Shown here one piece after another: positions 1 to 6,982 of a stretch of 60,532 bases of DNA; the stretch's first letter is position 1, and each line of letters starts with the position of its first letter. This DNA comes from CALCKU01 sp964654665. GTDB lineage: Bacteria; Pseudomonadota; Alphaproteobacteria; Caulobacterales; Maricaulaceae. The stretch is from the NCBI GenBank assembly GCA_964654665.1, contig CAZZKV010000017.1, positions 1 to 60,532 of the forward strand, in the 5' to 3' direction. The position numbers and the translations under genes were made by a program. The notes below the pieces were generated by a model. That model was not told the DNA's origin. It made no database searches and worked only from the letters and a program-made list of their open reading frames with translations.

Positions 1-727
1 TCGCCCAGACCATTTTATCAACCTCTTCCTCGACAGAAGACGCGACAGCAGAATTGCCGATATTGGCGTTGATTTTAACAAGGAAATTGCGGCCAATAAT
101 TTGCGGTTCCAGCTCGGGGTGATTGATATTAGACGGGATAACGGCGCGCCCCGCCGCGACTTCGGCGCGGACGAATTCAGGCGTAACGAAAGCGGGTATA
201 TTGGCGCCAAAACTCTCGCCGGCGGCGACGCGTGCTTCTGCACCTTCGACCATTTGCTTGCGGCCCAGATTTTCACGTTCGGCGATATAGATCATCTCTT
301 TGGTAATGACGCCTGCCTTGGCGAATTCATATTGCGTGACAGGATGGCCATCGAGCCCGCGTAGAGGCGCATTTTTAATAGGGAATTCGCGAGCAAGATA
401 TTTCCCGCTCGCCCCGCCATTATCTTCCGGCTTAACATCGCGGCCCTCATATTCTTCCACGCCGCCGCGCTCCAGCACCCAAGCTGTCCGCGGACGGGCC
501 AGACCCGTTTCGACATCAATCGCAATATCAGGGTCGGAATAAGGCCCAGACGTGTCATAGACAGGCACGTCCGGCTCATTGGCCGTAGGATGTAAATGCA
601 CCAAGCGATGCGGCACACGCAAATCGGGCGCAGATGTGGGCGCGGTATAGACTTTGGAAGAGGATGGCAGAGCGCCCGTCGTTACTTCGGGGGTTTTAAA
701 TTCGGATGGGTTGATAGGTTTGTTCAT
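1..727 (-). CDS. thiC: Phosphomethylpyrimidine synthase ThiC, N-terminal part (gene runs off the window)
   Basis: ThiC is the radical-SAM enzyme that rearranges aminoimidazole ribotide into hydroxymethylpyrimidine phosphate, the pyrimidine half of thiamine. The 242 codons visible carry family signatures: PVYDTSGPYSDP, a DVETGLARPR stretch, TKEMIYIAERENLGR, and the conserved run around VIPSNINHPELEPQIIGR and KINANIGNSAVASSVEEE. The C-terminal half, with the CX2CX4C cluster motif, lies beyond position 1. The ATG at 725-727 overlaps the stop of the upstream small membrane-protein gene by four bases (ATGA), so translation is probably coupled. It is the last visible gene of an operon that starts with a TPP riboswitch about 2.1 kb upstream, so feedback control by thiamine pyrophosphate is expected. 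Family identity is secure. Confidence 0.96.
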   Translation of the reverse strand, partial: MNKPINPSEFKTPEVTTGALPSSSKVYTAPTSAPDLRVPHRLVHLHPTANEPDVPVYDTSGPYSDPDIAIDVETGLARPRTAWVLERGGVEEYEGRDVKPEDNGGASGKYLAREFPIKNAPLRGLDGHPVTQYEFAKAGVITKEMIYIAERENLGRKQMVEGAEARVAAGESFGANIPAFVTPEFVRAEVAAGRAVIPSNINHPELEPQIIGRNFLVKINANIGNSAVASSVEEEVDKMVWA

Positions 728-948
728 GATGTTTCCTTCCGCTTCTTCTGAAATTTAACCAGTTTCAAAAAACTGATGGTTGATACAATAAATGAGATCG
801 CAACGATTGTAATAGCAACCCCGCGATATGATTGATGTTCATGTAACGGGATGTCTGGCGAAAAACCGACAATAAATGGAACTAGGCCAAACAAAATTCC
901 TATGATGGAAATCAAAAAGATAAACATATAAAGAAACGCTTTCATCAT
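724..948 (-). CDS. Small two-helix membrane protein in the thiC operon
   Basis: Not recognised. The 74-residue protein has two hydrophobic segments, about residues 4-28 and 43-62, joined by a polar loop with HEHQSYRG, and ends in a strongly basic tail (KFQKKRKETS). This fits a small inner-membrane protein with its C-terminus inside. The ATG at 946-948 is chosen because it overlaps the preceding dioxygenase stop in a TGATG junction; a TTG one codon earlier is also possible. Its own stop overlaps the thiC start by four bases. Its place between a Tat-type dioxygenase and thiC under TPP control suggests a link to thiamine-related transport or oxidation, but nothing in its sequence shows a function. 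Confidence 0.7.
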   Translation of the reverse strand: MMKAFLYMFIFLISIIGILFGLVPFIVGFSPDIPLHEHQSYRGVAITIVAISFIVSTISFLKLVKFQKKRKETS

Positions 949-1568
949 CAAATTACCACGCGAAAGTCGGTTGCAAAATCTGTTGCATTGGCGCGTATTA
1001 GTTTTGCCTGACGTAAATCATGGCGGGTGCTTTTTATGACCGCGCCGGTGCCTGCGTCAAAGCCTTTAAAATAGATTTGAGAGGTGAGTAGGCGAGTCTC
1101 GCCGTTCCAGATGATATAATGGATATGAGCGGGCCGTCCGCCATAGGCGCCGGGGACATAGGTGCGAAAAGAAAATTGTCCGTTGGCATTAGTTGTGGCT
1201 TTGCCCCAATAGGCAAAATCGTCAAACCTTTCGCCCGCAGAGCCGTCATAGGGATGGTTATAACGCCCTTCGGGATCAGTGTGCCAAATATCGACAATGA
1301 GACCGGATTGCGCTTGTCCCTGTGTATTGACGACACTGCCGCCAAAGCGCAGAGTTTCGCCGCGCTGCGAGATCATATCCCGCAGCAAATCTTCACTGTC
1401 TTTCGAGCGGTCCCCGCGCGGATAAAACGGCCCCTCGGCGTCCGGCGGCGTTGGGGTGAGTGGTAGGTCGGCCTTTTGCGGCGCGGCTAACGCAGCCGAC
1501 TTTAAGGCCAGCGGGCTCAAAATCAATCCCGAGAGTTTCAGAACCTTACGACGTTTTGTATCGGTCAT
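948..1568 (-). CDS. Intradiol ring-cleavage dioxygenase with twin-arginine signal
   Basis: 206 residues, related to protocatechuate 3,4-dioxygenase and similar non-haem Fe(III) enzymes that open catechol-type rings between the two hydroxyls. The four expected iron ligands are visible: Tyr103 (EGRYNHPYD), Tyr142 (PGAYGGR), His148 and His150 (RPAHIH). The family N-terminal motif PDAEGPFYPRG is at about residues 42-52. The N-terminus TKRRKVLKLSG followed by a hydrophobic stretch to SAALAAP looks like a Tat signal, so export folded to the periplasm or lipoprotein-free secretion is likely. The ATG at 1566-1568 is preferred over an upstream TTG because GGAGGGTG lies just before it. The gene sits in the TPP-riboswitch operon, which is unusual for this family. 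The substrate is unknown. Confidence 0.88.
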   Translation of the reverse strand: MTDTKRRKVLKLSGLILSPLALKSAALAAPQKADLPLTPTPPDAEGPFYPRGDRSKDSEDLLRDMISQRGETLRFGGSVVNTQGQAQSGLIVDIWHTDPEGRYNHPYDGSAGERFDDFAYWGKATTNANGQFSFRTYVPGAYGGRPAHIHYIIWNGETRLLTSQIYFKGFDAGTGAVIKSTRHDLRQAKLIRANATDFATDFRVVI

Positions 1569-1572
1569 ATTT

Positions 1573-2013
1573 TCACCCTCCACCAAAGGTTAAATTACTG
1601 CTGGCGTAAGACTGGCCAAAATTATCGGCGAGATTTGCCACCTGTGCCGGACAATTTAAAAATTGTTCGTCTCTAAGCTCGGCCAAAGGATGTGTAAAGA
1701 CAGACCAGAGCGTTTGCTCGCGCAGTGCATATTTTGCGTCCAGTGCGCTGGCGAAATTGGCCTCTAAAAGCCGGATTAATTCATCTCTATCTAATTGGTC
1801 TTGGGTGGCCACGGGGCTCATTATCCGCATACGGTTATGGTTGGTGTCGGTTATTGCCAATACATCCCGCCCGCTTATTTTAAACTGCCAATACCCCGGT
1901 GCTCCCGTGACCGAATTACTCGATTGCCGGATAAGATCATCGAGGCGTTGGTTTGTCATATGAGACGCCTGCAAGTCGGGCGTCACTGTTTTTTTGGAAA
2001 ATGGGTTCTTCAT
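1573..2013 (-). CDS. Small cytosolic protein, possible YbjN/CesT-type chaperone fold
   Basis: 146 residues with no signal peptide or membrane segment. After a basic N-terminus (MKNPFSKK) it has alternating helix and strand character: WQFKISGRDVLAITD, MRIMSPVA, then a helix-rich stretch DQLDRDELIRLLEANFASALDAKYALREQTLWSVFTHPL in shorter blocks. This layout resembles type III chaperone-like (CesT/YbjN) proteins, but the assignment rests on pattern only. The ATG at 2011-2013 follows GGGGAGGAAG and overlaps the upstream stop as ATGA; the next gene starts four bases after its stop. It could be a folding partner for the Tat-exported dioxygenase encoded next to it, which is an inference from position. 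Confidence 0.72.
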   Translation of the reverse strand: MKNPFSKKTVTPDLQASHMTNQRLDDLIRQSSNSVTGAPGYWQFKISGRDVLAITDTNHNRMRIMSPVATQDQLDRDELIRLLEANFASALDAKYALREQTLWSVFTHPLAELRDEQFLNCPAQVANLADNFGQSYASSNLTFGGG

Positions 2014-2393
2014 GCTTCCTCCCCGTAAGGCAGGCGGATAGCGAGGATAACAGCCGTACAACACAAGACAAAAATAAACCCTTTTACGCCCAATAAAAAT
2101 TGCCAGTCCAGATTACCCGAATTAAAGTTTGCGCCGCCATAAAGGCTGGCAAAAAAACTAGGGTAGATCATGCCCAGACCTATACCCCAAGCGCCCGCAA
2201 AAAACGCGCGGCGCGCCGGCGTATCTTGGGTAAAGGCGAGAGCGGCAATAATAAGTATAACACCCGAGATCACATCATCCAGCACCCAGACTATATGGCG
2301 GCCATCGCCGCCAAAGCCAATATTAGAGCGGTAAAGCTCCCCGATAATATTGATCACAGAGACTAAAATCGTAAAAAACCGAAATTTTTTCAT
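2010..2393 (-). CDS. Four-helix integral membrane protein of unknown function
   Basis: Not recognised. The 127-residue protein has four hydrophobic segments at about residues 5-20, 34-55, 65-85 and 100-120, separated by short loops such as YRSNIGFGGDGRHIVW and YGGANFNSGNLDW. No catalytic motif is visible. Its ATG overlaps the stop of the upstream VOC gene by four bases and its own stop overlaps the start of the next gene in the same way, so it is a core member of the riboswitch operon. A transporter subunit or a membrane anchor for the neighbouring enzymes are possibilities, with no sequence proof for either. Confidence 0.75.
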   Translation of the reverse strand: MKKFRFFTILVSVINIIGELYRSNIGFGGDGRHIVWVLDDVISGVILIIAALAFTQDTPARRAFFAGAWGIGLGMIYPSFFASLYGGANFNSGNLDWQFLLGVKGFIFVLCCTAVILAIRLPYGEEA

Positions 2394-2779
2394 ACCGTAT
2401 CACCCCGGGTTTTCCGCCATGGCGGAAAACGACGATTGTCTCCTGCGTGGTAAATACATAATGGATTCCCAAAAGGATCTTTTAGGCGGGCTTCACGCCA
2501 GAGCCATGTTTGATCTGTTGGCATTTGCTCAATATCAAGACCCGCTGATAATAACCGTCTTGCTGTTTCATCTACATCTTCAACCTCGAAATAGATAAGG
2601 GTAGTTCCGGGAGTGACAATATCGACGTAATGGACGGAAAAGGTACTTCCCGCGTCCGGGCATTCGAACCGGGCATATTCATCATGGGTGTGCACAATCA
2701 GAACAAGTCCCAAGGTTTCGTAAAACGCTATGGCTTGCTCCACGTCGCTAACGCCCACTGTGACTTGGTTTAATTTCAC
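2390..2779 (-). CDS. VOC-superfamily (glyoxalase/extradiol dioxygenase fold) protein
   Basis: 129 residues with the beta-alpha-beta-beta-beta layout of vicinal-oxygen-chelate proteins: an opening strand NQVTVGVSDVEQAIAFYE, a middle strand TLIYFEVEDVDETARRL and the closing motif KDPFGNPLCIYH typical of the family. The usual first-strand metal-binding histidine is replaced (QVTVGV), so a metal-dependent role is uncertain; binding or resistance-type VOC proteins are an alternative. It is the first gene after the TPP riboswitch. The start is GTG at 2777-2779. AAGGA inside the 3' arm of the riboswitch lies at a suitable distance, so ligand binding could hide the ribosome site. Confidence 0.85.
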   Translation of the reverse strand: MKLNQVTVGVSDVEQAIAFYETLGLVLIVHTHDEYARFECPDAGSTFSVHYVDIVTPGTTLIYFEVEDVDETARRLLSAGLDIEQMPTDQTWLWREARLKDPFGNPLCIYHAGDNRRFPPWRKTRGDTV

Positions 2780-2784
2780 GCCTC

Positions 2785-2855
2785 CGTCCTTCCGCCGATG
2801 TTAATCGGATCAAGTTATAAGGGTATATCTCAGCCTCGCGGCACCCCTCGGATAA
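2785..2855 (-). promoter_or_regulatory. TPP riboswitch (THI element)
   Basis: On the minus strand the conserved blocks of the TPP aptamer appear in order: GGGGTGCC at 2841-2848, GGCTGAGA at 2828-2835, ACCC at 2821-2824, CTTGATC at 2808-2814 (usual CCTGATC), the P4/P5 hairpin CGATTAACATCGG at 2795-2807, and CGGAAGGA closing the element. Flanking TCC and GGA can form P1. The last block contains AAGGA, the best ribosome-binding sequence for the GTG start at 2779, so control of translation initiation is the likely mechanism. It governs the whole operon that ends in thiC. Confidence 0.95.
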
Positions 2856-2858
2856 AGC

Positions 2859-2887
2859 TTTATGCGCCCTAAGAGGCGTGTCAGCAA
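2859..2887 (-). promoter_or_regulatory. Candidate sigma-70 promoter of the riboswitch operon
   Basis: TTGCTG at 2882-2887 and CATAAA at 2859-2864, read on the minus strand, are separated by 17 bases. They sit directly upstream of the riboswitch and just after the stop codon of the preceding gene, which is where an operon promoter would be expected. Confidence 0.5.
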
Positions 2888-2888
2888 G

Positions 2889-3695
2889 TTATTTAATCGT
2901 TCGTGTTTCCCCTGCAACCGAGAAATAATCCGTTCCGCTGATCTTTAAATCATTGGGTACAATAATTGGTACATGAATACCAATGGCATGACCGATATTG
3001 ATATCTTTCAATATTGTTTGTCCCTTTTCCGACCCCAAGAACCAATAGGGCGGAAATCCGGTTTGTGTGCGCAAGGCTTTCCAATGGGTGGTAAAGGGAG
3101 TGTAATGATCGGGGTTCACATCAGCATCGCCCATATGCATAACCGTGGTTTTGTCCCCTAATGTAACACGGTAGACCATGTTTTGCACAGATGCGCGGCG
3201 CGGCGCGGGCCATCCTGCATGGGGAATACGCACAGCCGTTGCCGTAATATCGCCAAAGGTGAGGGTTTGCGGAGCTTGGCCATAATCCATATTGATTGAT
3301 GTGATACGGGGGCTCAGCGCCTCATCCCACTGTGGATCTTTTTGCATCAACTCTATTGCTTGCATTGGGGCAATTAATTTTGTGGTCGGTTGCGCCGTGA
3401 GATAGGCTATCATGTCGTCCGCATCAAAATGATCGCCATGGGCATGTGAAATAAAGACAGCATCGACACCATCAAAGGGCGGTTGGGCTGTCATCATGGC
3501 TTTGACAACGGCTTCTGTGGGTTCAGCATAGGTTCCAAATCCTGAGGCTGAAAAGGGATCAAATAATATTTTTGTATCACCCTGCGTTATTAAAAGGCCT
3601 TCATTGGCGATATAATGGGCTTTGCCCGGTTCATGCGCCGCACTGGGCATTGCCAAAAGGCTGATGATACAAGCGATAAGCAAAAAACGGATCAT
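2889..3695 (-). CDS. Secreted metallo-beta-lactamase-fold hydrolase
   Basis: 268 residues with a signal peptide (MIRFLLIACIISLLAMPSAA, cut near His21). The metal-binding motif H84-A-H86-G-D88-H89 (FISHAHGDHFD) identifies an MBL-fold hydrolase of the UlaG-like beta-lactamase family; later histidines in PHAGW and MHMGDAD fit the second metal site. The ATG at 3693-3695 follows GGAGA, so the longer upstream reading with a TTG or GTG start is not used. The substrate cannot be read from sequence. It is upstream of, and in the same direction as, the riboswitch operon but has its own 140-base leader and is separated from the operon by the promoter and riboswitch. Confidence 0.87.
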   Translation of the reverse strand: MIRFLLIACIISLLAMPSAAHEPGKAHYIANEGLLITQGDTKILFDPFSASGFGTYAEPTEAVVKAMMTAQPPFDGVDAVFISHAHGDHFDADDMIAYLTAQPTTKLIAPMQAIELMQKDPQWDEALSPRITSINMDYGQAPQTLTFGDITATAVRIPHAGWPAPRRASVQNMVYRVTLGDKTTVMHMGDADVNPDHYTPFTTHWKALRTQTGFPPYWFLGSEKGQTILKDINIGHAIGIHVPIIVPNDLKISGTDYFSVAGETRTIK

Positions 3696-3835
3696 AGAGG
3701 TCTCCAAATACACACCCTTTATGTGATAAAAGCGAGCATTTACCAAGGCCAATTAACGGTGGGATATCAATAATTTTATATGTTCTTATTTTGTTCTTGA
3801 CGATTAGGGGATTATAATCCTAGGATATAAGTCCT

Positions 3836-4981
3836 ATGGCTAATCCGCATTTCATAAAGTTCAAACCTCCAAAACGAGACATTCCGCTGCGTGAAAAGGG
3901 GCGGGCAGCCCGCAGTAATGACAGCGGGCGTTATGAAATGGAAAAGCGCATGCCGTTTGATGACGGGTGGGACGATGAGCCCGATAGCCGAAAAGGACGT
4001 AAAACAACCGTAACGCTTGAACGGCCTAAAACGATTATAAACCGAGTGAATTCGCCCTATGTTGGGTTTGACCGGACGCTTAACCCTTACCGGGGCTGCG
4101 AGCATGGCTGTATCTATTGTTTTGCCCGTCCTACCCATGCCTATCATGGGCTATCCCCGGGACTGGATTTTGAAACCCAGCTTTTTGCCAAACCCGATGC
4201 GGCGCAATTATTGATCAAAGAGTTGTCCAACCCGCGTTATCGCGTTCGGCCCATTGCTATAGGAACGAATATGGATGCCTATCAACCCATAGAGCGGGAA
4301 TACCGGATTATCCGCCAAGTATTGCAGGTGTTATCGGACTTTAATCATCCTGTCTCTATTTTGACCAAATCCAACCTTATTGTGCGGGATCTCGATATTT
4401 TTGTGCCTATGGCGCAAAAGAACCTCGTGCGCTGTATGATTTCTATTACGACGCAAGACCGGGGGCTGGCCCGTGCCATGGAACCGCGGTGTCCGACGCC
4501 AGAACGCCGATTTGCAGCGTTAGAGACTTTGGCCAAAGCGGGGATACGGACGGGTATTATGCTTGGTCCAATGATCCCGGGGCTTAATGATAGCGAAATG
4601 GAAAGCATTATGGCACGCGCTGTTGACCTTGGGGCTTGCTATTCGGCTTATACGATTTTGCGTCTCCCCTTAGAGGTATCGCCATTGTTTCAAGAGTGGC
4701 TTGAAGCCTTTGCACCGGCGCGGGCCGCCCGAATTATGAACCATATACGGACAATAAATGGCGGGCGTGATTATGATCCGACCTGGTCGCGCGGGAAAGA
4801 TATTAGAACCCCTTTCGCGCAATTAATCGCCCAGCGTTATGCCTATGCACGGCGGCGAACAGGGCTAGAGGGCGCCCGCAGCGGCGCCCATTCGGAACCC
4901 CTTGATCATCAGCGATTAGATTGCAGTCTTTTCCGGATTCCGGCCCATATTTCAGGGCAAGGGGACCTTTTTGCCAATTAA
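3836..4981 (+). CDS. Radical SAM protein of the PA0069/SplB-like family
   Basis: 381 residues. The [4Fe-4S] cluster motif is CX3CX2C at Cys88, Cys92 and Cys95 (RGCEHGCIYCFAR), followed by the family pattern PTHAYHGLSPGLDFE and the strand SILTKS. Known relatives are annotated as PA0069-family or spore-photoproduct-lyase-like radical SAM enzymes whose reaction is not settled. The N-terminal 60 residues are charged and low-complexity (REKGRAARSNDS, DDGWDDEPDS), as in other members. It stands alone, divergent from the MBL-fold gene across a 140-base spacer. Confidence 0.9.
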   Translation: MANPHFIKFKPPKRDIPLREKGRAARSNDSGRYEMEKRMPFDDGWDDEPDSRKGRKTTVTLERPKTIINRVNSPYVGFDRTLNPYRGCEHGCIYCFARPTHAYHGLSPGLDFETQLFAKPDAAQLLIKELSNPRYRVRPIAIGTNMDAYQPIEREYRIIRQVLQVLSDFNHPVSILTKSNLIVRDLDIFVPMAQKNLVRCMISITTQDRGLARAMEPRCPTPERRFAALETLAKAGIRTGIMLGPMIPGLNDSEMESIMARAVDLGACYSAYTILRLPLEVSPLFQEWLEAFAPARAARIMNHIRTINGGRDYDPTWSRGKDIRTPFAQLIAQRYAYARRRTGLEGARSGAHSEPLDHQRLDCSLFRIPAHISGQGDLFAN

Positions 4982-5168
4982 GCTTTGTAAACATTTACTT
5001 GCCAGAGGGCCATTCCGGGCGTAGGGGAGAATTATCGATGATGGCCAGACGATCCGGCTAATGACGGCGCGAGGACCTAACGCTGACAGAGTACAGAATG
5101 ACTTCCTTCCTCGACACCCCTGCGAGCCTACTATGGGCACGCGATAAATGACGTGAAAGGAAATACCC

Positions 5169-5393
5169 ATGTCAGAAGAAATGAAGGCCGGTACGGTCAA
5201 GTTTTTCAACACAACAAAAGGCTTCGGCTTTGTTCAACCGGACGGCGGCGGCGACGACGTGTTTGTTCATATCACAGCCCTGCAAAAAGCCGGCCTGCAA
5301 GGATTGAACGAAGGTGATAAAGTCCAGTTCAATACAGCTGTGAATGAGCGTACAGGCCGTTCGGCTGTTGATTCTATTTCAATGGCTGAATAG
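5169..5393 (+). CDS. Cold-shock domain protein (CspA family)
   Basis: 74 residues forming one cold-shock domain. RNP1 is KGFGFVQPDG (about residues 18-27) and RNP2 is DVFVHI (about 34-39), both needed for single-stranded nucleic acid binding. The role is RNA chaperone or transcription antitermination. AAAGGA is placed before the ATG. A 187-base leader without an ORF precedes it, as is common for csp mRNAs. Paralogues in a genome are usually numbered, so no specific symbol is given. Confidence 0.95.
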   Translation: MSEEMKAGTVKFFNTTKGFGFVQPDGGGDDVFVHITALQKAGLQGLNEGDKVQFNTAVNERTGRSAVDSISMAE

Positions 5394-5412
5394 CAGATTC
5401 ATTTTACAAATT

Positions 5413-5434
5413 AGGATGTCCATCTGGACATCCT
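5413..5434 (+). terminator. Hairpin after the cold-shock gene, terminator-like
   Basis: AGGATGTCC and GGACATCCT form a perfect 9-base-pair stem with an ATCT loop 20 bases after the csp stop. A run of T does not follow directly (GCTTAAATTG), so it may stabilise the mRNA end rather than terminate by itself. Confidence 0.5.
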
Positions 5435-5487
5435 GCTTAAATTGCGTAAGTCTCTTTTATAAATAAAAATAAAGAGGGAAGAGACAC

Positions 5488-5907
5488 ATGTCACATTTTT
5501 TGGCGCCTGTTATCGCGCTTGTTTTCTGGTCACTCATTATTTGGGTCCTCATGTATATGCGCCGTATACCGGCCATGACCAAACTTAATATTCCACCTGA
5601 TAGTGCGCAAACTCCCGATAGTGGATGGAAAAGCCAGTTGCCGCTTCCGACCCAATGGGCGGCGCATAATTATAATCATCTGATGGAACAACCAACGGTG
5701 TTTTACGCATTGATGTTTGCCGCTTATCTGATGGAGATGACAAGTCCACTATTGTGGTATTGTGCGTGGGGTTACGTTGCGCTCAGAGTAATACATAGTC
5801 TGGTTCAAGTGACAATTAATAAGGTCATAATCCGGTTCAGCCTATTTGCAATTGCGACGATTTTATTGATTATTATGGTGTGTAGTGTTGTGGCTAAAAT
5901 GATCTAA
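5488..5907 (+). CDS. MAPEG-family integral membrane protein
   Basis: 139 residues, four transmembrane helices at about 5-25, 68-88, 90-110 and 118-138. The pattern QWAAHNYNHLMEQPTVFYAL followed by YVALRVIHSLVQ and NKVIIRFSLF is typical of bacterial MAPEG proteins (membrane-associated proteins in eicosanoid and glutathione metabolism). Eukaryotic members are glutathione S-transferases; the bacterial ones are mostly uncharacterised. The start follows GAAGAGACAC. It is five bases upstream of the TfoX-domain gene and probably cotranscribed with it. Confidence 0.85.
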   Translation: MSHFLAPVIALVFWSLIIWVLMYMRRIPAMTKLNIPPDSAQTPDSGWKSQLPLPTQWAAHNYNHLMEQPTVFYALMFAAYLMEMTSPLLWYCAWGYVALRVIHSLVQVTINKVIIRFSLFAIATILLIIMVCSVVAKMI

Positions 5908-5912
5908 TACCC

Positions 5913-6263
5913 ATGGCTTATGACGAAGGGTTCGCCCAAATATTTCGCGACGATCTAACCGATTATGGGCAGACGATATCCGAAGTTAAAATGTTCGGTG
6001 GGTTATTGTTCAAGCACCAAGGGCATATGTTGTGCGGTGTTCATAAAACAAAAAACCGCAGTGAAGACGGCGCAATGTTTCGGGTTGGCCCTGATAATTA
6101 CACCGATGCACTAGCGATAGATGGGGTCGAAGTTTTGACGTTTACCAAAAGCCCGATGAAAGGCTTGGTGGAAACCGATGCCACTATATTTAGCGATGAT
6201 GAAAAACGGATGCGTTTGATCGCTATGGCCTTGGCGTTCACAGGCGGCTTGAAGCCTAAATAG
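5913..6263 (+). CDS. TfoX N-terminal domain protein
   Basis: 116 residues covering only the N-terminal TfoX/Sxy domain: VKMFGGLLFKHQGHMLCGVHK, RVGPDNY, and a central PMKGLVETD. In gammaproteobacteria full-length TfoX activates competence genes, but stand-alone N-domain proteins are widespread and of unknown role. The gene follows the MAPEG gene closely and ends next to the stop of the opposite-strand protease gene without a gap. A dprA gene lies at 17835-18944, but no functional link is shown. Confidence 0.85.
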   Translation: MAYDEGFAQIFRDDLTDYGQTISEVKMFGGLLFKHQGHMLCGVHKTKNRSEDGAMFRVGPDNYTDALAIDGVEVLTFTKSPMKGLVETDATIFSDDEKRMRLIAMALAFTGGLKPK

Positions 6264-6920
6264 TCAAGCGATATCTTGGGCGTTTTTCATGAAATCCCAA
6301 ATGGCTGATAGCGCGATGAAATCGCAGCTCTCATCGGGGTCGCGGTCACGGTTCAAATCAGCCGGAGAATTTCGGGTAATCAGAATGCCAATTGGCAGGC
6401 CGCTATCCCTATCAATGACAGGCCCGCCGCTCATACCGGTTACAACCGGCTCATCTGGGTCTTCGATATGCACAATCCACGTTCCGGAACCGGTGCCCCG
6501 TTCAATATAGATATGGCCGTGGCGAATTTCCAAAGTCCGGCATCCGGCTGGATAGCCGTGGACTGAAACGCGCTGTCCGATAATAGGCGGTGATGGACGC
6601 TTATCAGGAAGGCTGCATCCGATTAAAGCTGCATCCAGCCCGCCGGGCCAGTTGACCACAGTCTGGTCTGGTATAAAGGGTGGTATAAGGCCCGCTGCTT
6701 CGGTCAGGCAATGGCCAGCTGTGGCCCAGCCATTCCAAAGGGTGAAAAAACTGGCATAACATTGGAAACCGGGTTCATTATAAAAATGACGACGTATATT
6801 TGGCATATGCGGCCCGGCGTTTGGACTTTGTTCTGTTTCCGGCGGAGTCATATGCGAAGATATTGGCCGCGAAGGGGCAGGGGGTCTGCGGCGGGGCCAA
6901 AATGGAAAGGGCATTTTCAT
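6264..6920 (-). CDS. Trypsin-like serine protease
   Basis: 218 residues with the chymotrypsin-fold triad: His70 in GWATAGHC, Asp96 in LDAALIG, Ser164 in GMSGGPVID. Cys54 and Cys71 are placed like the conserved disulfide around the catalytic histidine, and Cys102 and Cys127 could form another. This suggests an oxidising compartment, yet the N-terminus (MKMPFPFWPRRRPPAPSRP) has no convincing signal peptide. Either the true start differs or export is unusual. The distance from His to Ser is short for HtrA-type enzymes and there is no PDZ domain. It runs convergent to the TfoX-domain gene. Confidence 0.85.
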   Translation of the reverse strand: MKMPFPFWPRRRPPAPSRPISSHMTPPETEQSPNAGPHMPNIRRHFYNEPGFQCYASFFTLWNGWATAGHCLTEAAGLIPPFIPDQTVVNWPGGLDAALIGCSLPDKRPSPPIIGQRVSVHGYPAGCRTLEIRHGHIYIERGTGSGTWIVHIEDPDEPVVTGMSGGPVIDRDSGLPIGILITRNSPADLNRDRDPDESCDFIALSAIWDFMKNAQDIA

Positions 6921-6982
6921 TATCCTCTTAGATTATTTTTGTGGTAAGGGATACACAGCCACATTGAAAGAGGAATAGCTCA

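Noticed and set aside
1569..1586. Longer TTG start for the dioxygenase
   Set aside because: GGAGGGTG would be inside the coding region, while it is ideally placed for the ATG at 1568.
5413..5434. Strong intrinsic terminator after the cold-shock gene
   Set aside because: The stem is perfect but there is no T-run, so it is listed only as terminator-like.
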